From: JAGQTE01 sp964648005
Lineage (GTDB): Bacteria > Actinomycetota > Acidimicrobiia > Acidimicrobiales > Acidimicrobilacustridaceae
Reading direction: 5' to 3'
Assembly (NCBI GenBank): GCA_964648005.1
Contig: CAZYKR010000086.1
Span: 1 to 15,092, forward strand
DNA: 15,092 nt
In this document: piece by piece, positions 1-7,400 of the stretch
Layout: each line of letters opens with the position of its first letter
How positions within the stretch are numbered: the stretch's first letter is position 1
The notes under the pieces: model-generated
Told to the model about the DNA's origin: nothing
Seen by the model: only the letters and a program-made list of their open reading frames with translations
Databases searched by the model: none
Position numbers and translations under genes: made by a program

Positions 1-101
1 ATCCGGGAGTTCTGGATGTAGCGCGCGACCGAGACGGCGACGACGACGAGCACCACCGCTCGCGCCCGCACAGCGGGGTCGGTCCGAAGGCGCTCGAGCA
101 C
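1..101 (-). CDS. Hypothetical membrane protein, N-terminal fragment
   Basis: Only the first 33 codons lie in the window; the gene runs off the left edge. The peptide opens with a basic stretch (LERLRTDPAVRARA) followed by a hydrophobic run (VVLVVVAVSVA), as expected of an N-terminal membrane helix or signal anchor. About 30 of 33 codons end in G or C, matching real genes here. I chose GTG at 101. An in-frame GTG at 131 would add ten codons with CCA, CTA and GCA, which look non-coding, and a TGA at 158-156 closes the frame further upstream. Neither start has a good Shine-Dalgarno. It lies 76 bp downstream of the sulfatase-like gene on the same strand, so co-transcription is likely. The family cannot be recognised from this fragment. 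Confidence 0.5.
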   Translation of the reverse strand, partial: MLERLRTDPAVRARAVVLVVVAVSVARYIQNSR

Positions 102-148
102 GGGTGCCGAGCGTAGTGGCGCGCTCGGCACCCGCCCGGCCAGCCCAG

Positions 149-181
149 CCCTCGGTCAGCCCTGGGTCAGCCCTCGGTCAG
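149..181. repeat. Three tandem 11-bp repeats over a stop codon
   Basis: The plus strand reads CCCTCGGTCAG, CCCTGGGTCAG, CCCTCGGTCAG at 149-159, 160-170 and 171-181. Copies 1 and 3 are identical and copy 2 differs at one base. On the minus strand each copy contains TGA. Because 11 is not a multiple of 3, the three TGAs fall in three different frames. The third copy supplies the stop of the sulfatase-like gene. Confidence 0.8.
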
Positions 182-1833
182 CGTGGCGGATGCTGGAGGC
201 GGGCGGCGGCGTCGGGCAGCTCCTCGAGGCCGAGCGGGTTCTCCTCCCACCAGGTGAACGCCCGGTCCGGCAACAGCTCGGGCTCGGTGCCCTCGAGGCA
301 CGCCTGCACCCGCCGCAGCAGGTTCACGAGCACCCCCCGCTCGTCGGGCAGGTCGCACCCGGGGGCCCGCACGGCATCGAGGACGCCGAAGCGCTCCACG
401 ATGCCGGCCTCGGTCCATGCGGCCTGCGTCGGCCCCTCGATCTCGAAGTTCGATCCGTGGTCCGAGAGCACGACGATGACGGCGTCGGGGTCGCGCAGGA
501 CGATCGATCGGACCGCCTGCACCGTCAGGGCGTCGGTGCAGACCACGTCCTGCAGGTAGGCAGCCTTGCGGCCGTCGGCGTCGAGCGCCGCCGCCTCGAC
601 GAACGTCTCCCGCAAGGCGCAGCTCTCGGTGTAGCGATACGGGCCGTGCGGGCTGAGGATGTGCCCGACGACCAGCTGCGGCGCGTCGGTCCGCACCTGG
701 CGGGCCTGGTCGACGACGTACACCGGGTCGGTGTACGGCAACAGCGTCTGGCTCGTCAGGAGCTGCAGCGGCGTCATCTCGGCGATGGTGCGGTCGACCT
801 CGCTCAACCGGAGGCTGTCGGTGCGCGGCTCGATGCACACGTCGGCGAGCGTCGGGTCGCATCCCAGCCAGTCGAACGCGCCGGGATGGGCGTAGACGTA
901 CTGGTAGCCCTGGGCGCGCATCGCTCGCACGAACTGCGAGTCACCCTCGAGCAGCGAGCGGTAGCGCAACAGCCCGTCCGACACGTCGGCCGGCGCCGTG
1001 GCGACGTAGTCCATCTCGAAGACGCTCGACAGGGACAGCAGGGTCTTGGGATAGGCGGCGAACGATGTCGGCGACACCGAGAACCCGAGCTCGGTGAGTT
1101 CCGCCTCGAAGGCCGAGGTGTCGAGCCCGAGGCGGTCCGACAGCTCATCGCCTCGGGCCCGCTCGTCGAGCACGAACACATACACGTCGGGACGCGCCGC
1201 CAGGTCCTCGGCGACGGCGGCGCCGGCGGTGGCCAGGTCTGCAGCCTCGACCTGGTCGGCGGCCAGTTGCAGATCGACGTCGGCGAGCTCGGGATCGACC
1301 GCGGGCGCCGGCGGGGTGCTCGAGCGCGCCGTCGGTGGTGTCGGCGCCGATGCGCTCACCCGCCAGGCGGCGTAGCCGAGCACCGGGACGACGGCGAGCA
1401 TCACGGCCAGCAGCCCCACGAAGCGGCGCGCCGTCGGCACCGTCGCCAGGCGGAACAGCGCGAAGGCCACCAGCCCCACGATGGCGGCGAACCGCACCAG
1501 CGACGCCACGTCGGGAGACGCAGCACCCGAGAAGCGTCCGAACTGGTAGAAGGACGCCACCAGGACCCCGGCGACCAGCGCCAGCGCGTCGATCGACGCT
1601 CGCCGGGTCGCCATCGTGAGTCCGGCGAGCAGCGCCACGCCGACGACCACCGTGGCGAACCACCACGGCACCACCGCCGCCACGTCGGGCAGGTCGTAGC
1701 GGTTGTCGTACACGAACCCCGCCAGTGGCGCCGTGGCACAGGCGACGACGACGAGCACCGGCACCGGACGCAGCAGACGCAGGCGCGCCAGGCCGCGCCG
1801 CGCCGTGGTCGGGGGCGGGTTCGAGTCGGACAT
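178..1833 (-). CDS. Membrane-anchored sulfatase/phosphoglycerol-transferase-like protein
   Basis: The 551-residue protein has about five membrane helices (near residues 22-42, 52-75, 80-97, 108-131 and 136-156), a Pro/Ala/Thr-rich linker (162-180), and an outer alkaline-phosphatase-superfamily domain from about 215. Visible motifs are the first-strand metal site VYVFVLDE (D223), YPKTLLSLSS with T264 where LtaS and phosphoethanolamine transferases carry their threonine nucleophile, GHILSPHGPY (390-399) and SDHG (457-460). There is no C/S-x-P-x-R sulfatase maturation motif, so transfer or hydrolysis of phospho-groups on an envelope polymer is likelier than sulfate-ester cleavage; this is inference. 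Start: ATG at 1833 is preceded by GGAG with a 5-nt spacer. The open frame upstream of it is antisense to the lipase and is not coding. The gene is divergent from the lipase and upstream of the left-edge membrane protein. The substrate is unknown. Confidence 0.85.
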   Translation of the reverse strand: MSDSNPPPTTARRGLARLRLLRPVPVLVVVACATAPLAGFVYDNRYDLPDVAAVVPWWFATVVVGVALLAGLTMATRRASIDALALVAGVLVASFYQFGRFSGAASPDVASLVRFAAIVGLVAFALFRLATVPTARRFVGLLAVMLAVVPVLGYAAWRVSASAPTPPTARSSTPPAPAVDPELADVDLQLAADQVEAADLATAGAAVAEDLAARPDVYVFVLDERARGDELSDRLGLDTSAFEAELTELGFSVSPTSFAAYPKTLLSLSSVFEMDYVATAPADVSDGLLRYRSLLEGDSQFVRAMRAQGYQYVYAHPGAFDWLGCDPTLADVCIEPRTDSLRLSEVDRTIAEMTPLQLLTSQTLLPYTDPVYVVDQARQVRTDAPQLVVGHILSPHGPYRYTESCALRETFVEAAALDADGRKAAYLQDVVCTDALTVQAVRSIVLRDPDAVIVVLSDHGSNFEIEGPTQAAWTEAGIVERFGVLDAVRAPGCDLPDERGVLVNLLRRVQACLEGTEPELLPDRAFTWWEENPLGLEELPDAAARLQHPPR

Positions 1834-1905
1834 GACCGCTCCATGGTCGCACGCCACCACTCCACCGAGGCGCGCGCGGGGTCGAGCTCGGCTAGAAACC
1901 GGGAC
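1834..1905. promoter_or_regulatory. Divergent intergenic region
   Basis: These 72 bp separate two divergent genes and should hold both promoters. For the minus-strand gene a GGAG lies at 1839-1842, 5 nt before the ATG. For the plus-strand lipase no Shine-Dalgarno is seen. A TAGAAA hexamer at 1893-1898 ends 7 nt before the GTG, the spacing of a -10 box for a leaderless transcript, but its last base does not fit TANNNT. No convincing -35 box is visible on either strand. Confidence 0.35.
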
Positions 1906-3123
1906 GTGGGGAACGCAGGGGGCGCACGCCGCCGAGCCGGATGTCGCCGCCGCGCTGCCGCGCTCGCCGTCGCCGGCGCTGCGCTGCTGGCGGTCGTGGC
2001 GTGCGGCACCGATGGCGAGTCGGCGAGCAGCTCGACGACGACACCGCCGACCGGTGGAGGGGTCGGCATCGAGCCGGTCGCCCGTCCTGGCGGACCCGGC
2101 GAGGACGGCGACGTGCTCGACGCCGTCGAGATCCAGCCGCCGAGCGGCGCACGGTCCTGGCGTGTCGACTACCGGACCACTGCGGTCGACGGGGCACCGG
2201 CCGGAGCGCGCATGACGCTCACGGTGCCGATGACGCCCCCGCCCGACGGCGGCTTCGGCCTGGTGGTGTACGCCCACCCCACCAAGGGCACCGCCGACGC
2301 CTGCGCGCCGTCGCTGGAGGGACCGACGGCGATCCCGCTGATCAGCGAGTTCCTGCGCGCCGGCTGGGCCGTCGCGGCCCCCGACTACGAAGGCCTCGCC
2401 GCCGAGGGGCCCCACCCGTATCTGGTCGGGCGCTCCGAAGCCCGCAACCTGCTCGACGCCACCCGGGCCGCCGCCGAGGTGAAGGGCGCCGGCATCACGC
2501 CCGGAGGGCCCGCCGTGCTGTGGGGGTTCTCCCAAGGCGGGCACGCCGCGCTGTTCGCGGCGCAGCTCGCGCCGGAACTGGCCCCCGAGCTCGACCTGCG
2601 CGGCGTGGCGGTGGCGGCGCCGGTCTCGGACCCCGCCGCCTTCGTGCGCCGCAGCGAGGACTGGCCGGCACAGTTCGGCATCCTGGCCACCGTCGTCGGC
2701 TCCTACGCCGAGGCCTACCCGGAGCTCGACCCGGCCACCGTGCTGACCCCTGCGGCCGTCGAGGACCTCAGCCTGCTCGAACAACGCTGCATCGCCGACA
2801 TCAACGCCGCCTTCGACCGACCGATCGCCGAGCAGCTGGTGCGCTCGCCACGAGACGAACCCGCCTACGCCGCCCGGCTCGCCGAGAACCTCACGGCGAC
2901 CGGCCCGATCGCCATGCCGGCCCTCGTCGTCCAGGGCGGCGCCGACCAGATCATCGACCCCGCCGACACGGCGGCGCTGGTCGACCGGCTCTGTGGACTG
3001 GGCGTGCCGACCTCCTCGCTCGTGCGCGCCGGCGAGGACCACGCCGTGCGCGCCGACGACGTCCTCATCCCGTGGATCCAAGGTCGCATGGCCGGCGGCG
3101 AGCCCGTGGACACCTGCCCCTGA
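1906..3123 (+). CDS. Secretory lipase (LIP-type) lipoprotein, alpha/beta hydrolase
   Basis: The 405-residue exported esterase or lipase has an Arg-rich N-region (residues 8-16), a hydrophobic core (17-31) and a lipobox VVAC with C33 as the lipid-modified residue. A Ser/Thr-rich tether (about 38-46) follows. The hydrolase domain carries a YAHPTKG strand-loop for the oxyanion hole, the elbow GFSQGG (S209), an acid in QGGADQ (D347) and the histidine in GEDHAV (H379), which form a complete triad in the right order. This layout fits the secretory lipase family (PF03583) of actinobacteria, which act on acylglycerols or other esters outside the membrane. Start: GTG 1906 gives a normal-length signal peptide. 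The in-frame ATG at 1843 would leave only 9 bp to the divergent gene and a 54-residue N-region, so I rejected it. The gene stands alone, with a promoter-like spacer downstream. The natural substrate is unknown. Confidence 0.88.
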   Translation: MGNAGGARRRAGCRRRAAALAVAGAALLAVVACGTDGESASSSTTTPPTGGGVGIEPVARPGGPGEDGDVLDAVEIQPPSGARSWRVDYRTTAVDGAPAGARMTLTVPMTPPPDGGFGLVVYAHPTKGTADACAPSLEGPTAIPLISEFLRAGWAVAAPDYEGLAAEGPHPYLVGRSEARNLLDATRAAAEVKGAGITPGGPAVLWGFSQGGHAALFAAQLAPELAPELDLRGVAVAAPVSDPAAFVRRSEDWPAQFGILATVVGSYAEAYPELDPATVLTPAAVEDLSLLEQRCIADINAAFDRPIAEQLVRSPRDEPAYAARLAENLTATGPIAMPALVVQGGADQIIDPADTAALVDRLCGLGVPTSSLVRAGEDHAVRADDVLIPWIQGRMAGGEPVDTCP

Positions 3124-3148
3124 CCGACGGGCCACGCCCGCAGCGCCC

Positions 3149-3166
3149 CCGACCTCACGAGGTCGG
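3149..3166. promoter_or_regulatory. 8-bp inverted repeat, operator or hairpin
   Basis: A perfect palindrome, CCGACCTC-AC-GAGGTCGG, starts 25 bp after the lipase stop. Its right end lies 4 bp before a TACGAT -10-like box, so it covers the -35 position of that promoter. As RNA it could fold as a 7-bp stem with a CACG loop, but no T-run follows, so intrinsic termination is less likely than an operator role. Confidence 0.45.
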
Positions 3167-3170
3167 CGAC

Positions 3171-3176
3171 TACGAT
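3171..3176 (+). promoter_or_regulatory. Putative -10 box (TACGAT)
   Basis: TACGAT matches the actinobacterial TANNNT -10 pattern. A start of transcription about 7 nt downstream would give a leader of nearly 30 nt ending in AGGAG. No clear -35 hexamer is present; that position is occupied by the palindrome at 3149-3166. It would drive the GT4/AftD-like unit. Confidence 0.4.
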
Positions 3177-3198
3177 CCGACAGCTGCGCCCGCCCACC

Positions 3199-3203
3199 AG
3201 GAG
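3199..3203 (+). promoter_or_regulatory. Shine-Dalgarno AGGAG that decides the GT4 start
   Basis: AGGAG is followed by a 7-nt spacer (CACCGCC) and then ATC ACC GAC GAA in the frame of the glycosyltransferase. No ATG, GTG or TTG lies at usable distance. The next canonical start in frame, GTG 3280, has no such site. Confidence 0.6.
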
Positions 3204-3210
3204 CACCGCC

Positions 3211-4416
3211 ATCACCGACGAACGTCTGCCGCCTCCGCCGACCGGCGCCGGCCCCTCACGGGCCGACCTCGCCGACCTGGTGGCCGCGTCGGGCCTGCGC
3301 CGGGTGCACCTGCTGGCGTGGCGCGACCTCGCCGACACCGAGGCCGGCGGCTCCGAGGTGCACGCCGCCACCGTCGCCCGCCTGTGGACTGAGGCCGGCC
3401 TCGAGGTGACGATGCGCACGTCGTACGCGCAGGGCCACCCGCCGGAGGCGTCACGGGACGGCTACCGCGTGATCCGCCGGTCGGGTCGCTACTTCGTGTT
3501 CCCCTCGACCGTCGTGAGTGAGGTGATGGGCTGGCATGGCCGGCGCGACGCCATCGTGGAGGTGTGGAACGGCGTGCCGTTCTTCTCCCCCGTGTGGAGC
3601 CGATGCCCGCACGCCGTCGTGATCCACCACATCCACAAGGACATGTGGCGGCTGGTGCTCGAGGAGCGCCTGGCCAAGATGGGCGAGCTGCTCGAGCTGC
3701 GGCTGGCACCACCCTTCTACCGACGATCGCCGATCATCACCGTCTCCAACTCGTCGCGCGACGAGATCATCGAGCTCTTCGGCATCGCGCCCGACCACGT
3801 CACCATCGCCTCGCCGGGCGTCGGCGAACGGTTCGTGCCCGGCGACCACAAGGCCGAGGCACCCACGATCGTCGCCGTCGGTCGGCTGATGCCGCCCAAA
3901 CGCTTCGACGAGCTCATCCGCATCGCGGCCGAGGTGCGCCATACCGTGCCCGACCTCCGGCTGGTCATCGCCGGCGACGGCTACATGCAGCCCCGCTTGG
4001 CTGAGCTGGTGCGCGATCTCGACGCCACCGAGTGGGTGCGCCTCGCGGGACGGGTGTCCGACGCCGAGCTGTTGAGCCTGTACCAGCAGGCATGGGTGGT
4101 CTCGAGCGCCTCGATCGCCGAAGGCTTCGGCATGACGATGGTCGAGGCGGCGGCCTGCGGCACGCCCGCCGTCGCCACGCGCATCACCGGCCACCAGGAT
4201 TCGATCGTCGACGGCGTCTCGGGTCTGCTCGGTGCCACGAGCCGCGAGATGGTCGAGCACCTCACCGCGGTCCTGACCGACGCCGAGCTGCGAGACCGCT
4301 TGACCGCGGGCGCCCGCGCCCACGCCGCGGCGTTCACCTGGGAGCGCACGGCCTACGGCACGCTGCGGCCCCTGGCCCAGGCGGCGGTGGACGCGCAAGC
4401 GCCAACGGCACCGTGA
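3211..4416 (+). CDS. Family 4 glycosyltransferase (GT-B), probable ATC start
   Basis: The 401-residue retaining GT-B enzyme of family GT4 is probably cytosolic or membrane-associated and uses a nucleotide sugar. The N-domain begins RRVHLLAWRDL and has the acceptor/phosphate loop AGGSEVHA. The C-domain has VAVGRLMPPKRFDELI, VIAGDGY and the EX7E signature AEGFGMTMVEA (E304 and E312), then ACGTPAVAT, which binds the donor. Start: the frame is open back to 3124 but has no ATG, GTG or TTG before GTG 3280. AGGAG at 3199-3203 points to ATC at 3211, giving the N-terminus M(I)TDERLPPPPTGAGPSRADL. Either ATC is a genuine rare start or an ATG was mutated or misread. Starting at 3280 gives 378 residues and still keeps the whole fold. 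It overlaps the next gene by 4 bp and probably acts in the same surface-glycan pathway. Sugar specificity cannot be read. Confidence 0.85.
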   Translation: MTDERLPPPPTGAGPSRADLADLVAASGLRRVHLLAWRDLADTEAGGSEVHAATVARLWTEAGLEVTMRTSYAQGHPPEASRDGYRVIRRSGRYFVFPSTVVSEVMGWHGRRDAIVEVWNGVPFFSPVWSRCPHAVVIHHIHKDMWRLVLEERLAKMGELLELRLAPPFYRRSPIITVSNSSRDEIIELFGIAPDHVTIASPGVGERFVPGDHKAEAPTIVAVGRLMPPKRFDELIRIAAEVRHTVPDLRLVIAGDGYMQPRLAELVRDLDATEWVRLAGRVSDAELLSLYQQAWVVSSASIAEGFGMTMVEAAACGTPAVATRITGHQDSIVDGVSGLLGATSREMVEHLTAVLTDAELRDRLTAGARAHAAAFTWERTAYGTLRPLAQAAVDAQAPTAP

Positions 4417-7400
4417 CCGCAGCGACCGTGCCCCAGGCGATGACGCCCGACGGCCGACGCGACCGGTGGCGCGAGCGCCTGACCTGGCTGGTACCGGCCA
4501 TCGCCGTGTACCTGCCGCTCCTGCTCACCCAGCCCGGTTGGATCGGGGCCGACACCAAGACCTACCTGTACCTCGACCCGGCCAAGCTGCTCGCCGACGC
4601 CCCGTACGCCTGGGACAGCCAGATCGGCATGGGCACCGTCACGCACCAGAACATCGGGTACCTGTTCCCGATGGGGCCCTTCTACCTGGTGGCCGACCTC
4701 ATCGGCCTCCCCGACTGGGTGGCGCAGCGACTCTGGCTCGGCACGGTGATCTTCCTCGCCGGCCTCGGCGTCCGCTACCTGCTGCGCACGTTGCACCTCG
4801 GGGGCAAGCCGCTCGCACACGAGGCCATCCTCGTGGCGTCGCTGGCGTACATGTTCAGCCCCTACCTGCTCGCCTACGCCGCGCGCATCTCGGTGATCCT
4901 GTTGCCGTGGACCGCCCTGCCCTGGCTCATCGGGCTGACCATCCAGGCGGTGCGGCGCGGCGGGTGGTGGTACCCGAGCGCCTTCGCGCTGGTGGTCTTG
5001 GCGGTCGGCGGCATCAACGCCACGGCCCTGATCATGATCGGCGTCGGACCGTTGGTGTGGCTCGTCTACGCCGTAGCCGTGGAGCGCACCGCCACCTGGC
5101 GCCAGGCATGGGCGGCCGTGTGGCGCATCGGCGTGCTGACCCTGGCGACTGCGCTGTGGTGGATCGCCGGGCTCTGGGCGGAAGGCCGCTACGGCCTGCC
5201 GGTCATCCGCTACACCGAGACCTACCGCGCCGTTGCCGGCGCGTCGAACGCACCGGAGGTGTTGCGGGGCCTCGGCTACTGGTTCTTCTACGGCAACGAC
5301 AAGCTCGGCCCGTGGATCGAGCCGTCGGTCGACTACACCACGAACCAGGCGCTGCTGACCCTCACCTACGCCATCCCGACCGTGGCGCTGGCCATCGCGG
5401 CCGTGCTGCGCTGGCGCTACCGCTTGTACTTCGCGCTGCTGATCGCCTTCGGCACGCTGATCGCTGTCGGCGGCCACCCGTGGGAGGCATCCCCGCTGCT
5501 CGGCGGGGTGTTCAAGGAGTTCACGAAGACCAACGCCGGGCTGTCGCTGCGCTCGACGCCGCGCGCCGTGCCGCTCGTCGCCCTCGGCATGGCGGTCCTG
5601 CTCGGTGCCGGCGTCGGCGCGCTGGGGCGGCAGCGCCCCAAGCTGCGCGTCGGTTCCACCGTCGTGGCGGCGGTGGCGGTCTACGCCGCGCTGGCGCCGT
5701 TGTGGACCGGCCAGATGGTCGCCGAGTACCTGCGCCGACCCGAGAACCCGGCGACCGCCGAGGCGCGCTACGACTACTGGCTCCACGCCGCCGACTGGCT
5801 CGAAGCCCAGGACCCGCAGACCCGCATCTTCGAGGTCCCCGGCTCGGATTTCGCCTCCTACATCTGGGGCAACACCGTCGACCCGATCACCCCGGGGCTC
5901 GTCGACCGCGGCTACCTGGCGCGCGAGCTGTTCCAGTGGGGCTCACCGCAGTCGGCGGCGTACCTGGAGGCGATCGACCGTCGCATGCAGGAGGGTCTGG
6001 CCGAACCGCAGGCCGTGGCACCGATCGCCCGCACGTTCGCCGTGGGAGACATCCTGCTGCGGGCCGACCTGAAGTTCGAGCGGTTCCGCACACCTCGACC
6101 GAAGCAGATGTGGGACCTGCTGACCGCGGCGCCCGGCCTCGGCGAGCCGGTGGCGTTCGCCGAAGCCCTCCCGGTCATCGCCGGACCCGAGCAACCGTTG
6201 GTCGACGAGATCGAGCTCGGCCAGCCGCCCGACCTGGTCGACCCTCCCCTGCTCAGCGCCTTCCCCGTCCTCGACCCGCTGCAGATCTTCCGGGCTCAGC
6301 CCGTGCCACGCCCCCTGCTGGTGGCCGGCGACGCCGACGGCGTGGTGGGCGCCGCCGGCGCCGGGATCCTCTTCCCCGAGCAGGCGACCTTCCTGTCCGC
6401 GTCCTACGCCACGGACGCCGCCGGGCGCCAGGACCTGGTGGATCAGGGCGCCGACCTGCTGGTCACCGACACCAACCGCCGACGGGCCCACCGCTGGGGT
6501 GCGCTGCGCGAGACCACCGGCTACACCGAGCGCGCCGGTGAGGTCCCCGAGACCTATGACCCGTCCGACCAGCGGCTCGAGGTCTTCCCCGGCGCCACGG
6601 ACGACGCGTTCACGGTGACCGAGCACCACGGCGCCACGGTCACCGCCACCGCCTACGGAAACCCGATCACCTACACGCCCGAGGACCGCCCGGCCATGGC
6701 CTTCGACGGCGACCCCGCCACGGCGTGGCGCGTCGGCGCCATCGACGACCCCACCGGCGAGGTCCTGCGCATCGATCTCGACGAGCCCGTCACCACCGAC
6801 GAGATCCTCCTCACGCAGCCCCTCACCAACGTGCGCAACCGCTGGCTGACGCAGGTGGCGCTGCGCTTCGACGGTGGCGAGCCCGTCGTCGTCGATCTCG
6901 ACCAGAGCTCGCGGGAGCTGCCGGGACAGCGGGTGCCGTTCGACGAGCGCACCTTCTCCACGCTCGAGGTCGAGCTCCTCGCCGACGACATCGGTCGCCG
7001 GCCGCGCTACGACGGCCTCAGCGGTGTGGGCTTCGCCGAGGTCACGATCCCCGGTGCCACGTTCTCGGAACTGGTCCGCCCGCCGACCGACCTGCTCGAC
7101 GCCGTCGGTGAGGCATCGGCGGACCATCGCCTCGTGTACCAATTCGAACGGCAACGGGCCAACCCGCTCGAACCGGTGCGCGCCGACCCCGAGTCGTCGA
7201 TCCGTCGGGTGCTCGACGTCCGGACCGACCGGCGCTTCGCCCTGTCGGGCACCGCACGACTCTCGACCCAACTGCCCGACGACGAGGTCGACCGCCTGCT
7301 CGGGCTGCCCGATGCGCGACGGGGCGGCGTGACCGCCACGTCCAGCGCCCACCTGCCGACCAACCGCGCCCGGGCATCGGCGGCCCTCGACGGCGACCTG

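Noticed and set aside
190..1905. Plus-strand open frame continuous with the lipase, running across the sulfatase-like gene
   Set aside because: It encodes a His/Arg/Gln-rich string with no domain. The minus-strand sulfatase-like protein has helices and catalytic motifs, and the lipase signal peptide starts at 1906.
1834..3135. Minus-strand extension of the sulfatase-like gene through the lipase
   Set aside because: It is antisense to a lipase with a full triad. The ATG at 1833 has GGAG at the right distance and begins a normal membrane protein.
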